This document shows, piece after piece, positions 17,094 to 26,582 of a stretch of 64,000 nucleotides of DNA (positions are counted from its first letter, which is position 1; each line of letters begins with the position of its first letter). Source of the DNA: Gracilinema caldarium DSM 7334 (lineage in GTDB: Bacteria > Spirochaetota > Spirochaetia > Treponematales > Breznakiellaceae); assembly GCF_000219725.1 (NCBI RefSeq), contig NC_015732.1:62001-126000 (forward strand), written 5' to 3'. Both the position numbers and the translations under genes were made by a program. The notes beneath the pieces were generated by a model, which worked only from the letters and a program-made list of their open reading frames with translations, was not told the DNA's origin and did not search any database.

Positions 17094-18005
17094 ATGAGTA
17101 TTTTAGTATCCGGTCTTGTCAATATTGAGACGACCCTGCACATCGAGTCATTTCCGCTTGAATATGATCCGGTACGATATCCCTTTTGGGGAATCAATAC
17201 TACCGTATCTGGGGTTGGTGTGAATGTAAGTCTGGCCCTCCATACCCTCGGCAGGGATGTATATTTTTGTACGCTTCTTGGAAATGATTTTTTTGGTGAG
17301 ATGGCCCATGACTGGATACAACAGCAGGGGCTTGCCACAGAATTTTTTGTACAGCAGCTTCCTCAGACTGCCCAGTCGGTGATTCTCTATGACAAGATTG
17401 GACGCAGGCAAATACATGTGGATTTAAAAAATATACAGGAACAGCGGTATCCCCTTGAACTTTTTGAGTCTGCCCTGGAGCGAGTTTCTGCAGCGGTGCT
17501 GTGCAATATCAATTTTAACCGGAATCTGCTTGAAGTTGCAAAACGGAAAGGAATCAGCATTTTTACCGATGTGCATACTATTGCTGATCCTGATGATGAA
17601 TATAACCGGGATTTCATGGCAGCAGCGGATGTACTGTTTTTATCAGATGAAAAATTATGGACTACCCCGGAGAAGGCTGCCCAAGATTTAATGGCCCGGT
17701 ACGGAAATAAAATGATTGTTATTGGCCAGGGAGAACGGGGCGCCCTGCTGCTTGAGCAGCATAGCAGGCCTGTGCAGCTGCCAGCAATAAAGACCCGCCC
17801 TATAGTCTCTACCATCGGCGCCGGGGACGCCCTCTTTGCTTCATTCATCAATTTTTATATTGATGGATTTTCCCCACTAGAATCCCTGAAACGGGCTATG
17901 GTGTTCGCCAGCTGGAAAATTGGTACCGCCGGAGCGTCTCAAGGTTTTCTTAATTCCTATGAGCTTGAAAAATTATATACGCAAGACATGCCGTCTGCGA
18001 TATAG
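17094..18005 (+). CDS. PfkB-family carbohydrate kinase
   Basis: About 303 residues. Ribokinase fold: GVGVNVSLALHTLGRDVYFCTLLGNDFFG near the N-terminus is the sugar-binding PfkB signature 1, and STIGAGDALFASFINFYIDG near residue 244 is signature 2 with the catalytic D in GAGD (S replaces the common D of DTxGAGD). Start: GTG at 17091 and ATG at 17094 are adjacent; neither has a Shine-Dalgarno, and the -10 ends at 17086, so the message may be leaderless. Twelve bases before pulA, so co-transcribed with it. Substrate unknown: KDG, fructose or a hexose released from alpha-glucans are all possible. Confidence 0.85.
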   Translation: MSILVSGLVNIETTLHIESFPLEYDPVRYPFWGINTTVSGVGVNVSLALHTLGRDVYFCTLLGNDFFGEMAHDWIQQQGLATEFFVQQLPQTAQSVILYDKIGRRQIHVDLKNIQEQRYPLELFESALERVSAAVLCNINFNRNLLEVAKRKGISIFTDVHTIADPDDEYNRDFMAAADVLFLSDEKLWTTPEKAAQDLMARYGNKMIVIGQGERGALLLEQHSRPVQLPAIKTRPIVSTIGAGDALFASFINFYIDGFSPLESLKRAMVFASWKIGTAGASQGFLNSYELEKLYTQDMPSAI

Positions 18006-18017
18006 GAGGAGTATAGA

Positions 18018-20819
18018 ATGATACAGAAACGGATAGCTGTTCTGCTTGCAGGCAGCTTGTTGGTAGGTCTCTTGTTTGGCTGTGCCAGCACGAAGGATGC
18101 TGCAGAGAAGCAACCTCAGGCAGCTGGCCCTGCATATCAGACCGTCGAAGCCGGAACTATTGAGAACATGGGGCACCCCAAGATGGATAAAATTATCCCT
18201 GCCCATGAAGCTCTAAAACCAGCATCTGATGAAATCGTTATTTATTACCTCAGAAACGATGCTAAATATGAGCCCTGGGGATTCTGGCTCTGGGCTGTTC
18301 CTGGCGGTGACGGCGCAACCGTATGGGATAAGTCTAAAAACCTTGAAGTTGTAGAAGGGGTAGGTTATCTGCGCTTTAAGAAAGACGGATCCACCTTTGG
18401 TGTAAAAACTGTTGGTGCCGATGGCCTCATGGGTCTCATCCCCCGAAAGGATGATGCCTGGGATAAGGACGGAAACGACGACCGGATTATCGATACCAAG
18501 GCTAGTAACGAATGGGTAGTGTTCCAGAACGATCAGAAAACCTATCCCTATGGCCCCTATGTGCCTACCATCGATACGGCCCGTCTTTTGTCTCAGACAG
18601 AAATTTTGATCGATTTTTCCGGCCGTTATGGTCTTTCTACAGAAAAGGGCGATAGCGGCTTTGTGGTCCAATATGCAGATGGAACTAAAACCCTCACGGT
18701 TCTGGATGCGGTAAATAATGCGGATCCGGAAAATAAGCTTAATAACTATACAAAACGGGTAAAGCTCATTTTGACGGAAGCGGCCCCTCTAGATGCGCCC
18801 CTCGTAGTATCCCATCCGAAATTTTTAGCCCCCGTTCCTGTGGATAGCGGAGCCCTGGCTGCATCGATGGCCGATTCCATTGTTCCACCTGAGGGTTACC
18901 AGCTCGGAGCCATATATAATGGAACTTCCAAATCGGTTGAATTCCGTCTGTGGACACCCTTTGCAAGCAAAGTTCAAGTACGGCTATATAAAAAGAGCCT
19001 TGCAGAAAAGGCTGACTATAGCCTGGAACTTTCCAAGGATGCTAAAACCGGTGTCTGGACCGGTACCTTTAATACGGTTGATCCGGATGGCCTTTTCTAT
19101 GAATATTCGGTCTTCTTTGGTAATAAAGAAAAGATTGCTCTTGATCCCTATGCCAAGAGCATGGATGCCTTTATTGGCAGCGGCCTTGGACGAGGTGCAA
19201 TCATCAATCCTGCTAAGGCTCAACCGATAGGCGGTTGGGAAGGCTATACCGATGTCCAGCTTGCAAAGCGGGAAGATGCCATTATCTACGAAATGTCCGT
19301 GCGGGACTTTACGATTTCCCCCGATTCCGGTGTCAAAGCCCGGCCTGGTTCGTACCTGGCGTTCATAGAAAAAATTCCCTATCTCAAATCCCTCGGTGTA
19401 ACCCATGTACAGCTTATGCCGGTGATGAATTTCTATTACACCGATGAAACGAAAACAGCCTATGAAGCGACAGGCCGTTCCAGCGATAACAACTATAACT
19501 GGGGGTACGATCCCCATAGCTATTTTACCCCTGAAGGATGGTATGCCCAGGACCCGAAGGACCCCTACAGCCGGGTTGTAGAACTGAAAACCCTGATTAA
19601 AGAACTGCATAAAGCTGGTATTGGGGTCATCCTTGATGTGGTTTATAACCATACGGCAAATACTGCTATTTTTGAAAATGTGGTTCCCGGTTATTATTAC
19701 CGGCGGGATAGCAAGGGTGGTTTTATCGGTCAATCCGGCTGTGGCAACGATGTAGCTACCGAACGGGTAATGGCAGGCCGGCTTATGCGGGATTCCCTGT
19801 ATTATTGGGTTGATGAATATAAGGTGGATGGTTTCCGCTTTGACCTCATGGGGCTCATCGATGCCAAGGCAATACTGAAAGCCCGGGAAGCCATTGCAAA
19901 GATTCCTGGCAAAGAAGATATCCTCTTCCAGGGCGAAGGCTGGAAAATGTACCGGGGTCCTGCTCTGGAAGTGATGGATCAGAACTACATGACCAAAACC
20001 AATGAAGTTTCAGTCTTTAATGATGAGTTCCGGGATATTATGAAAGGCGGCGGTATGGATGATAAGCGGAAGGGTTTTGTGACAGGCCGACCGATGAATA
20101 CAACCATGATTTTCAACAACCTGAAGGGCCAGCCCATGCTGAACTATAAGGCCGACGATCCCGGAGATTCGATGAATTACGTATCAGCCCATGACAACCT
20201 GACCCTGACGGACAACATCGCCTTTAATACGGGCCTTAATGCGAAGTATCCTGAAGAACGGGCAGAAATAGCTAAGCGGGCAAAGCTTGCCAATTTTATG
20301 GTGCTTACGGGGCAGCCGATTGCATTCCTTCATGGGGGCTGTGAACGGGGCCGGAGCAAGCCGAAGCTCAATTCAAAAAGCGAAGTTATCGGCGATTATG
20401 TCCACAACAGTTACGATTCATCCGATGACATTAACCAGTTTATCTGGAATGTCCCCAAGGAATACGATGCTATGGGCAAATGGGTCGCGGGCGTTATCGC
20501 TGTGCGGCGGGCAGAAGAGGGGCTCCGTATTGGAGATATGGCCACCATCGATGCAAGCATGAAACAGGTCCAACATGCGGACCAGTTATCCATGGGATGG
20601 ACCGTAACCTACAAGGGTACTACTCTGGTTATGATGGTGAACGCCAACTTTGATCAGGCCATGGATTTTAAGACCGGCCTTAACCTTGCAAATGCAACCG
20701 TATTGGTGGATGACGACGAAGCTTCACCTGCAGGTGTAACCCGGGTTTCCGGAATGACCATATCGGGCCAGACGGTAACCGTAGAACCTTTAACCGCAGT
20801 CATGCTGAAACTGAAATAA
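18018..20819 (+). CDS. pulA: Type I pullulanase, surface lipoprotein
   Basis: 933 residues. A signal peptide with lipobox LLFGC makes Cys22 the lipidated residue. About residues 70-200 resemble CBM41 (IVIYYLRNDAKYEPWGFWLW), a CBM48-like domain follows near 295-385 (VEFRLWTPFASKVQVRLY), then the GH13_14 barrel: YNWGYDP signature near 493, DVVYNH, nucleophile D in GFRFDLMG near 607, acid/base E in FQGEGW near 640, and SAHDNLTL near 724. It cleaves alpha-1,6 branches in pullulan, starch or glycogen outside the cell. Strong AGGAGGAG precedes the ATG. In one unit with the PfkB kinase and under the LacI-type operator. Confidence 0.93.
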   Translation: MIQKRIAVLLAGSLLVGLLFGCASTKDAAEKQPQAAGPAYQTVEAGTIENMGHPKMDKIIPAHEALKPASDEIVIYYLRNDAKYEPWGFWLWAVPGGDGATVWDKSKNLEVVEGVGYLRFKKDGSTFGVKTVGADGLMGLIPRKDDAWDKDGNDDRIIDTKASNEWVVFQNDQKTYPYGPYVPTIDTARLLSQTEILIDFSGRYGLSTEKGDSGFVVQYADGTKTLTVLDAVNNADPENKLNNYTKRVKLILTEAAPLDAPLVVSHPKFLAPVPVDSGALAASMADSIVPPEGYQLGAIYNGTSKSVEFRLWTPFASKVQVRLYKKSLAEKADYSLELSKDAKTGVWTGTFNTVDPDGLFYEYSVFFGNKEKIALDPYAKSMDAFIGSGLGRGAIINPAKAQPIGGWEGYTDVQLAKREDAIIYEMSVRDFTISPDSGVKARPGSYLAFIEKIPYLKSLGVTHVQLMPVMNFYYTDETKTAYEATGRSSDNNYNWGYDPHSYFTPEGWYAQDPKDPYSRVVELKTLIKELHKAGIGVILDVVYNHTANTAIFENVVPGYYYRRDSKGGFIGQSGCGNDVATERVMAGRLMRDSLYYWVDEYKVDGFRFDLMGLIDAKAILKAREAIAKIPGKEDILFQGEGWKMYRGPALEVMDQNYMTKTNEVSVFNDEFRDIMKGGGMDDKRKGFVTGRPMNTTMIFNNLKGQPMLNYKADDPGDSMNYVSAHDNLTLTDNIAFNTGLNAKYPEERAEIAKRAKLANFMVLTGQPIAFLHGGCERGRSKPKLNSKSEVIGDYVHNSYDSSDDINQFIWNVPKEYDAMGKWVAGVIAVRRAEEGLRIGDMATIDASMKQVQHADQLSMGWTVTYKGTTLVMMVNANFDQAMDFKTGLNLANATVLVDDDEASPAGVTRVSGMTISGQTVTVEPLTAVMLKLK

Positions 20820-20865
20820 AAAAACAGGACAATTGTACGACAAAGAACTGACAAAATGATTAGTA

Positions 20866-20897
20866 ATAGGGTACCATTCTCACTGGAGGTACCCTAT
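20866..20897 (+). promoter_or_regulatory. Hairpin sequestering the start of the ECF S-component gene
   Basis: ATAGGGTACC (20866-20875) and GGTACCCTAT (20888-20897) are perfect 10-bp arms with a 12-base loop. The 3' arm covers the second half of the GGAGG Shine-Dalgarno (20885-20889) and the first two bases of the ATG (20896). Closed, it should block ribosome entry; as DNA it could also be an operator. Confidence 0.6.
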
Positions 20898-21435
20898 GTC
20901 AGATTCCATAGTTTTAAATCCGCCCTTAATTAAGCTGAATAACCCAGCTCGTCTTGCCGTTGAGCTTGGTTTTATCTTAGTTGCAGCCCTGCTTCCGGCC
21001 TTTGTACACACCATGGGCTGGAATGGGGCGGTTCTGCTCCCCATGCATTGGACGGTCCTGCTGGCCGGGCTTGTCTTCGGTCCCCTGGGCGGTTTTGCAG
21101 CTGGTCTATTAAGCCCCCTCGCTAGCTATAGCCTCTCTGGCCTTCCTGCCCTGCCCATGCTGTTGCCTATGACCATAGAAACCGCTACCTATGGCCTTAC
21201 CGCCGGGCTTTTCCGGAAAGTTAAGCTGAATGTGTATATCAGCACCCTGCTGGCCATGCTGGCGGGACGACTAGCCTATACTCTCGTATTTCTTGGCCTC
21301 GGGCGTATATCAGGCTCTCTCCTTGCATTCTGGCAGAAAGCCTTTATGCCTGGCCTCCTGTCAGCATTGATTATGCTTCTGGGTCTTCCCCTGCTTGCAA
21401 GCGGACTCAGTTCGTTATTGAAAGACAAGGAATAA
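20896..21435 (+). CDS. ECF transporter S-component-like membrane protein
   Basis: 179 residues, almost entirely hydrophobic, about five to six spans. The run LPMHWTVLLAGLVFGPLGGFAAGLLSP resembles the substrate-binding loop and helices of ECF S-components (PF12822-like), and further Gly/Ala-rich helices (AMLAGRLAYTLVFLGLG) could pack on an EcfT. These proteins capture vitamins or metals and hand them to a shared EcfAA'T module. None of the module genes is here. Substrate unknown. Translation is probably limited by the hairpin over its start. Its last 21 bases overlap the convergent GH79 gene. Confidence 0.7.
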   Translation: MSDSIVLNPPLIKLNNPARLAVELGFILVAALLPAFVHTMGWNGAVLLPMHWTVLLAGLVFGPLGGFAAGLLSPLASYSLSGLPALPMLLPMTIETATYGLTAGLFRKVKLNVYISTLLAMLAGRLAYTLVFLGLGRISGSLLAFWQKAFMPGLLSALIMLLGLPLLASGLSSLLKDKE

Positions 21436-22959
21436 TACTGAAAGGGGCGGTACCTGGTAGGTAGCCTGTTCTGTGGATGGAGAAAGCTGTTCTATATTGT
21501 ATTGTTTACGGGTTTTCTTTTTTCCCCATCTCAGGATGAAATCTTCTTCGAGGGAAATACCGTTGAGGAGTACTGTGGGGGATAGGAGTCCCCCCTGACC
21601 TTGCAGCAGGTACTGGTCAACCCCATGGAGAGGTACATAACCGGTTAGATCGATCTCCAGACGAGCCGCATGAGTTCTATCAATATTGATAAGCAGTAGG
21701 CTTGTCCGCATATCTTCATCCCGGTGGACATAGAGCCTCAGTTTTGAGCTAGTAGAACTTATAATCCTTGGAACAAAAACAGCATTTCCCATGAGACGTT
21801 CCCAGAGAAAGCTGGCGTAATAATCGGGACGTAATTGCAGGGTTGTTTCGTCTAAAAGACCATAATTTGATCCTATAAGGGATTGGCGAAATACCCGGTC
21901 CACTCCATGCCGTGCAAGGAGCCCCAATTCATCAAGCCACCAGAGGGCTGAAGCAAAAGTATCTGAAAGACCCGGTTCGCCTCCATACAGGGCGTGTCCT
22001 GTTTCAGTAACCCAGTTTTGGGTTGATTGTAACAAAGGCCGAATGGTGTTTGCCCTTTGTATATGGTTCAGCATTCTGGTATTCCACCGAAGGATCTGAT
22101 TCAGTTCTCGGGGGTTTAAAAGACCATAGGATTTTGCACGTTTTGTGGCAACCCTGCCTCTGCTGGATTGCTGGGGATAGTAATGCCAGGAAAGGGCATC
22201 GAGGAATACAACGGATGGACTTTTGCAAAGGGCTCTTGTGATTGGGTATGGTTCACCGATAACAGGCCAAACCGCAGATGCGGGGCCGACTATGAGGCTG
22301 TCCGGCGTAAGACCTTTCACAAGATGTCCAAAACGGGCAAAGTCCCGGATATACTGGGCTGGTTTTACCCGATGTTTCCATCCATAAATAAAGGGAAATC
22401 CATTAATTTCATTTCCAAATTCCCAAGCAGCTACTTTATAGCCCTTTTTTGCGGTATAGGCTAAGAGTTTTTGTGCATTCGTTTCGATCCATTTTCCATC
22501 GGTATCCCGATCTGCCAGGCCTGCACTGATGGTAAACAGGAGTTCCATGCCAGTTTCATCAAGAAATTGATGAATGGTTTGCCAAAGTTCCTTGGTTAGC
22601 TGGTACTCATGACTTTGTTTTCTCTGTATATTGTCAGAAAGCAGGGGAGAATAGAGCTTTTGTATCAGTTTTTCACCGGGTTTATAGAAAAGCCGGTCCG
22701 CTTCGGTTCCCCCAATACGGATCATGGCGGGGCCGAGCTGTCGGGTAAAGTCGATAAGCCGGGGATTAAGCAGATCAAGGGCTTGTACTCTATCGGAAGC
22801 CACTCCCTGGTGCATTTTTTTTGAACTGCCCCACCAGTGCCCCCCGAGAATCAGGGAAATATCAATGGTATAGGATAAAAAGTGGGGATGTAAAAACCGT
22901 ACAGGTTTGTCTATACTACGAGGAAGCTTAATGTGTATGATAGGCTGCTTTTGTTTCAT
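21415..22959 (-). CDS. GH79 heparanase-like glycoside hydrolase
   Basis: 514 residues with clear resemblance to animal heparanase: HPHFLSYTIDISL, GPAMIRIGGTEADRLFY, and GGEPGLSDTFASALWWLDEL followed by GLLARHGVDRVFRQSLIGSNYGLLD, which in heparanase carries the barrel end. Acid/base E is in AAWEFGNEING near residue 184 and nucleophile E in NWVTETGHALYGG near 318. GH79 enzymes are endo- or exo-beta-glucuronidases. No signal peptide is visible, so the enzyme looks cytoplasmic, which fits an exo-acting beta-glucuronidase on imported oligosaccharides. The hexuronate genes at 13.9-16.9 kb could use the glucuronate. Convergent with the S-component, divergent from GH31. Confidence 0.8.
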   Translation of the reverse strand: MKQKQPIIHIKLPRSIDKPVRFLHPHFLSYTIDISLILGGHWWGSSKKMHQGVASDRVQALDLLNPRLIDFTRQLGPAMIRIGGTEADRLFYKPGEKLIQKLYSPLLSDNIQRKQSHEYQLTKELWQTIHQFLDETGMELLFTISAGLADRDTDGKWIETNAQKLLAYTAKKGYKVAAWEFGNEINGFPFIYGWKHRVKPAQYIRDFARFGHLVKGLTPDSLIVGPASAVWPVIGEPYPITRALCKSPSVVFLDALSWHYYPQQSSRGRVATKRAKSYGLLNPRELNQILRWNTRMLNHIQRANTIRPLLQSTQNWVTETGHALYGGEPGLSDTFASALWWLDELGLLARHGVDRVFRQSLIGSNYGLLDETTLQLRPDYYASFLWERLMGNAVFVPRIISSTSSKLRLYVHRDEDMRTSLLLINIDRTHAARLEIDLTGYVPLHGVDQYLLQGQGGLLSPTVLLNGISLEEDFILRWGKKKTRKQYNIEQLSPSTEQATYQVPPLSVLFLVFQ

Positions 22960-22985
22960 CCCTATTACTATATGGAGAACTATAA

Positions 22986-25367
22986 ATGAACTACCGTAAA
23001 ATTGATACTCCTGAAAATTATGTTTTTGAAAATATCCCGGTGCAACTTACCCTGTCAGTTGCAGCGCCTGGGGTGTTCCGTCTCCAGGGTCGATCAGAAC
23101 GGTGGCCCCATGGAAGCAGCAGTATGGCAGGGCTTTCCTGGCAGGCCCTCTCTGAGGATGCTTCAGAAGGAAGCCCTCAGGGTACGGGAGTCCCACAGAC
23201 AGCGATAGACCGGGACTTAGCCGATTGTACCTGCACCGTGGATGACCGGGGGATTCTCAACCTTTCTCTGAAGGGTACGACCCTGCTTGCAGGCAAAGGC
23301 TTTGGTATCTGCGGCACTAAGTGGATACTTCGTTTTGTCTATGATGAAAAGACCAAATTTTTTGGTCTTGGCGGCAAAAATCTCGGCTTTGAACTTTCCG
23401 GTAAACGGACCCTCTTCTGGAATACGGACCTCTTTGCCGAGTTTGATTGGGCCGAAATCGCCGATTCCCGGGCGGATCCCCTGTATGCAAGCTTTCCTGT
23501 TCTCATAGGCAGGACCCCCGCCGATGAAGGCAGTCCGGCACAGACACCCCTCTGGTGGGCCATCGTTATGGATAATCCCTGGCCCGGTTTTATGAATATC
23601 GGCGCCGGCGAAGGCATATTTGCCGCCGGTTCGACACCTTTCCAGAAATACCTCTATCTGGGTGCCCATAACGGAGAACCCGACGTCTGGTTCTTCGCTG
23701 AAACCACGCCCCAGCGGCTGATACAGAAAATCCAAACCTTGCAGGGCCGCTTCGCCCTGCCGCCCCTCTGGGCCCTGGGCCACCACCAATGCCGCTGGGG
23801 CTACCGGTCCTCTGCTGACCTGAACCGCATTGCCGGGGAATACGAAAAGCGGCAGATTCCCAATGACGGCCTCTGGCTCGATATCGACTATATGGAGGGC
23901 TTCCGGGTATTCACCATCAATAAGGAGCATTTTAAGAAGCCCAGAGAAGAAATTGCTGCTCTTACTGACAGAGGATACCGGGTTGTTCCCATACTGGATC
24001 CGGGACTGCGGCGGGATGAAGCCTTTCATCAATATAAAGAAGCTAAGAACCGGGACATCCTCTGTAAAACCCCTGAAGGCCAGGACTATATCGGTTTTGT
24101 GTGGCCCGGTTATACGGTTTTCCCCGATTTTTCGCTGGAAGAGGCCCGCACTTGGTGGGCAGAACAGGTTACCGCCTTTACCGAATTCGGTTTTTCCGGC
24201 TATTGGATTGATATGAATGATCCTGCAACCGGTTCGGTTCCCCTGGAGGACATGCGGTTCCAGCGGGGCGAGCTGGACCATGGAGGTTTTCATAACCAGT
24301 ACGCCCTGGGTATGGCCATGGCAACCCGGCAGGGGCTTGAACAGGCTCGGCCTCAGAAGCGGCCCTTTATTATCAGCCGTTCGGCCTATCTTGGTATGGC
24401 TAAGTATAGCGGGATGTGGACCGGCGACAATGTGTCGAACAAAACTCATCTGGCTAAAAGCCTACCCTTTAGCCTTAACCTGTCTGTGTCCGGTATGCCC
24501 TTTAACGGACCCGATGTGCCTGGTTTTGCAGGGGATGCGGATGCCAGGTTGATGGAATGCTGGTACAAGGCGGGTTTCCTCTTTCCCTTCCTGCGGAACC
24601 ACAATGTGGCTGGTGCCAAAGATCAGGAACCCTGGACGCGGGGGCCGGCAACCGAAAAGGTCGTAGCCGAATATATTCGTTCACGATATAAACTGCTCCC
24701 CTATATTTACCAGCTCTGGATTGCCCAGGAAGAGCGGGGAGAGCCCGTACTGCGGCCCCTCTGGTACCACTGGCCCGAAGCGGACTGGACCTGTTCCTGC
24801 GATAATGAGTACCTGCTTGGACCGGCGCTGCTTCACGCACCGGTCCTGGATCCCGGGCAGACAAAACGGGAAGTGCAGCTTCCGGAGGGGACCTGGTACG
24901 ATTGGAACCGGGGCCGCTTCCTCACCGGGGACCGGACCTTGAGGGTAAGAACTTCCCGTTTAGAGACGCCCCTCTATTTCAAATCAGGTTCGGTAATTCC
25001 CCTGTTGCCGGGTATTCGGACCACCAACGAAAAGGACCTCCGCAGGGTCGATTTCCTCTTTATACTAAGCGAGGGTGAAACAGGCTCTTACCGATACTGT
25101 ACCGATGATGGTGAGACCTTGGCATACCGGGAGGGGCAACGGAGTGAGCTTGAGCTTCGCTACCATCTCACAGACGGGGTTCTGCATCTGGAAGCAGCGG
25201 TAACCAATGCCGCCTATGGTCCCATCAATTACCGTATCATGGTCCCCTGTGTCTCAGGGGTCCGCATCGTAGAGGTGAACGGAAAGGAACTTCCCCTGGT
25301 TCGGGAAAAGCTCCGCTTTGCCGGTAGGGAAAACCGGGTAAAAACCAGTGAGATCCTGTTGGCGTAA
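22986..25367 (+). CDS. GH31 alpha-glucosidase
   Basis: 793 residues, no signal peptide. Family features: WALGHHQCRWGYRS near 260, WLDIDYMEGFRVFT near 296 (substrate-binding aspartates), nucleophile D in GYWIDMNDP near 408, acid/base D in WTGDN near 480, and PFLRNHN. Such enzymes release alpha-glucose from non-reducing ends; an alpha-xylosidase cannot be fully excluded. The N-terminal beta-sandwich and the C-terminal PLWYHWPEA and GSVIPLLP regions are complete. The 26-bp divergent gap to the GH79 gene contains only a weak ribosome site (GGAG). Cytoplasmic action on maltodextrins fits the other alpha-glucan genes. Confidence 0.92.
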   Translation: MNYRKIDTPENYVFENIPVQLTLSVAAPGVFRLQGRSERWPHGSSSMAGLSWQALSEDASEGSPQGTGVPQTAIDRDLADCTCTVDDRGILNLSLKGTTLLAGKGFGICGTKWILRFVYDEKTKFFGLGGKNLGFELSGKRTLFWNTDLFAEFDWAEIADSRADPLYASFPVLIGRTPADEGSPAQTPLWWAIVMDNPWPGFMNIGAGEGIFAAGSTPFQKYLYLGAHNGEPDVWFFAETTPQRLIQKIQTLQGRFALPPLWALGHHQCRWGYRSSADLNRIAGEYEKRQIPNDGLWLDIDYMEGFRVFTINKEHFKKPREEIAALTDRGYRVVPILDPGLRRDEAFHQYKEAKNRDILCKTPEGQDYIGFVWPGYTVFPDFSLEEARTWWAEQVTAFTEFGFSGYWIDMNDPATGSVPLEDMRFQRGELDHGGFHNQYALGMAMATRQGLEQARPQKRPFIISRSAYLGMAKYSGMWTGDNVSNKTHLAKSLPFSLNLSVSGMPFNGPDVPGFAGDADARLMECWYKAGFLFPFLRNHNVAGAKDQEPWTRGPATEKVVAEYIRSRYKLLPYIYQLWIAQEERGEPVLRPLWYHWPEADWTCSCDNEYLLGPALLHAPVLDPGQTKREVQLPEGTWYDWNRGRFLTGDRTLRVRTSRLETPLYFKSGSVIPLLPGIRTTNEKDLRRVDFLFILSEGETGSYRYCTDDGETLAYREGQRSELELRYHLTDGVLHLEAAVTNAAYGPINYRIMVPCVSGVRIVEVNGKELPLVREKLRFAGRENRVKTSEILLA

Positions 25368-25415
25368 CAGATTTTCCTTGTAATTTGCTGACTATAAACT
25401 AAAATTCTACTTATC

Positions 25416-26582
25416 ATGAAGGTCGATGTTACTCGACTTAGAAAATTCGTAGCCCCCGAATTTATTTTGGGGGCAGGGGCTCTCGCACGATGTGCTGATT
25501 ATATTACGCTCCTAGGTGCAACAAAGGTTTTTATTGTAACCGATCCAGGGCTTGTACAGGCAGGTTGGGTTTCGAAAGTCGAAGCATTACTGGTTCAAAA
25601 TCAAATCACCTTTGAACGGTTCGAACAGGTTAGTCCCAATCCTAGGGATTATGAGGTTATGCAGGGTGCCCACATGTATCGTGAGAAGCGATGCGATCTT
25701 ATCATAGCCATTGGCGGTGGGAGCCCGATTGATTGTGCTAAGGGTATAGGTATTGTTGTCTCAAATGGGGGATCAATCCTTGATTATGAGGGGGTTGATA
25801 AAATTAATGTTCCAATTCCACCCCTCATTTGTATTCCCACCACCGCAGGCACAGGGGCAGATATTTCTCAATTTGCTATTATTCTTGATACTACTCGAAA
25901 TGTTAAAATTGCGATAATCAGTAAAAGTATCGTTCCTGATGTGAGCCTCATCGATCCCCTCTGTACTACCACTATGAATGCTAACCTCACCGCTACTACT
26001 GGGATGGATGCCTTGACCCATGCTTTCGAAGCCTATGTATCGAATGCTTCAAGCCCAATGACAGATGTCCTTGCTTTGAGTGCTATAGAATATATAGCAG
26101 AGCATCTGGTCGAAGCATATCACAACCCTATCGATATGGACGCCCGAACGGGAATGATGGTTGGTAGCCTTTTTGCAGGGCTGGCATTTTCTAATGCCAG
26201 TTTAGGGATAGTCCATGCAATGGCCCATGCTTTAGGAGGCCTCCTCGATTTACCTCATGGACTCTGTAATGCCCTGATTCTGGAACATTCTATTTCTTAT
26301 AATTTTTCGGCCGCTTCCGAACGGTACAGAAAGATTGCAGAGATAATTTTAAAAACCCCCTGTACAGAACAAAGTGATGTATGGATTGAACAGGAATTAC
26401 GACAATTTTTACATAATCTTCGGCATTCTCTTAGTTTAGGAGATACAATTGAGAGGATACTCGTTGATGATACAATTATTTTCCAGCTTTCCAATTTAGC
26501 TTTACAAGACCCCTGCATCGTTACCAATCCAAGACGTCCTACCATTGATGATATAGAGGCTATCTATGCCCGACTTTTCTGA
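25416..26582 (+). CDS. Iron-containing alcohol dehydrogenase
   Basis: 388 residues, normal for group III (Fe-dependent) dehydrogenases. NAD-binding IIAIGGGSPIDCAKGIG near residue 97; metal ligands in TGMDALTHAFEAY (D and H) and IVHAMAHALGGLLDLPHG (two H). It oxidises or reduces primary alcohols or lactaldehyde-like carbonyls, for example at the end of sugar fermentation. Starts 49 bp after the GH31 stop. Its last 17 bases overlap the next gene, a histidine kinase, in another frame, implying coupled translation. An odd point is the long C-terminal tail with little likeness to FucO. Substrate is not inferable. Confidence 0.92.
   Translation: MKVDVTRLRKFVAPEFILGAGALARCADYITLLGATKVFIVTDPGLVQAGWVSKVEALLVQNQITFERFEQVSPNPRDYEVMQGAHMYREKRCDLIIAIGGGSPIDCAKGIGIVVSNGGSILDYEGVDKINVPIPPLICIPTTAGTGADISQFAIILDTTRNVKIAIISKSIVPDVSLIDPLCTTTMNANLTATTGMDALTHAFEAYVSNASSPMTDVLALSAIEYIAEHLVEAYHNPIDMDARTGMMVGSLFAGLAFSNASLGIVHAMAHALGGLLDLPHGLCNALILEHSISYNFSAASERYRKIAEIILKTPCTEQSDVWIEQELRQFLHNLRHSLSLGDTIERILVDDTIIFQLSNLALQDPCIVTNPRRPTIDDIEAIYARLF

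Noticed and set aside
18984-19733. Long minus-strand open frame inside pulA
   Set aside because: It is antisense to a fully recognisable pullulanase barrel and has no ribosome site or domain.
23217-24449. 410-codon minus-strand open frame inside the GH31 gene
   Set aside because: Composition is that of an antisense shadow of a G+C-rich gene; no family motif, and GH31 motifs are complete on the plus strand.
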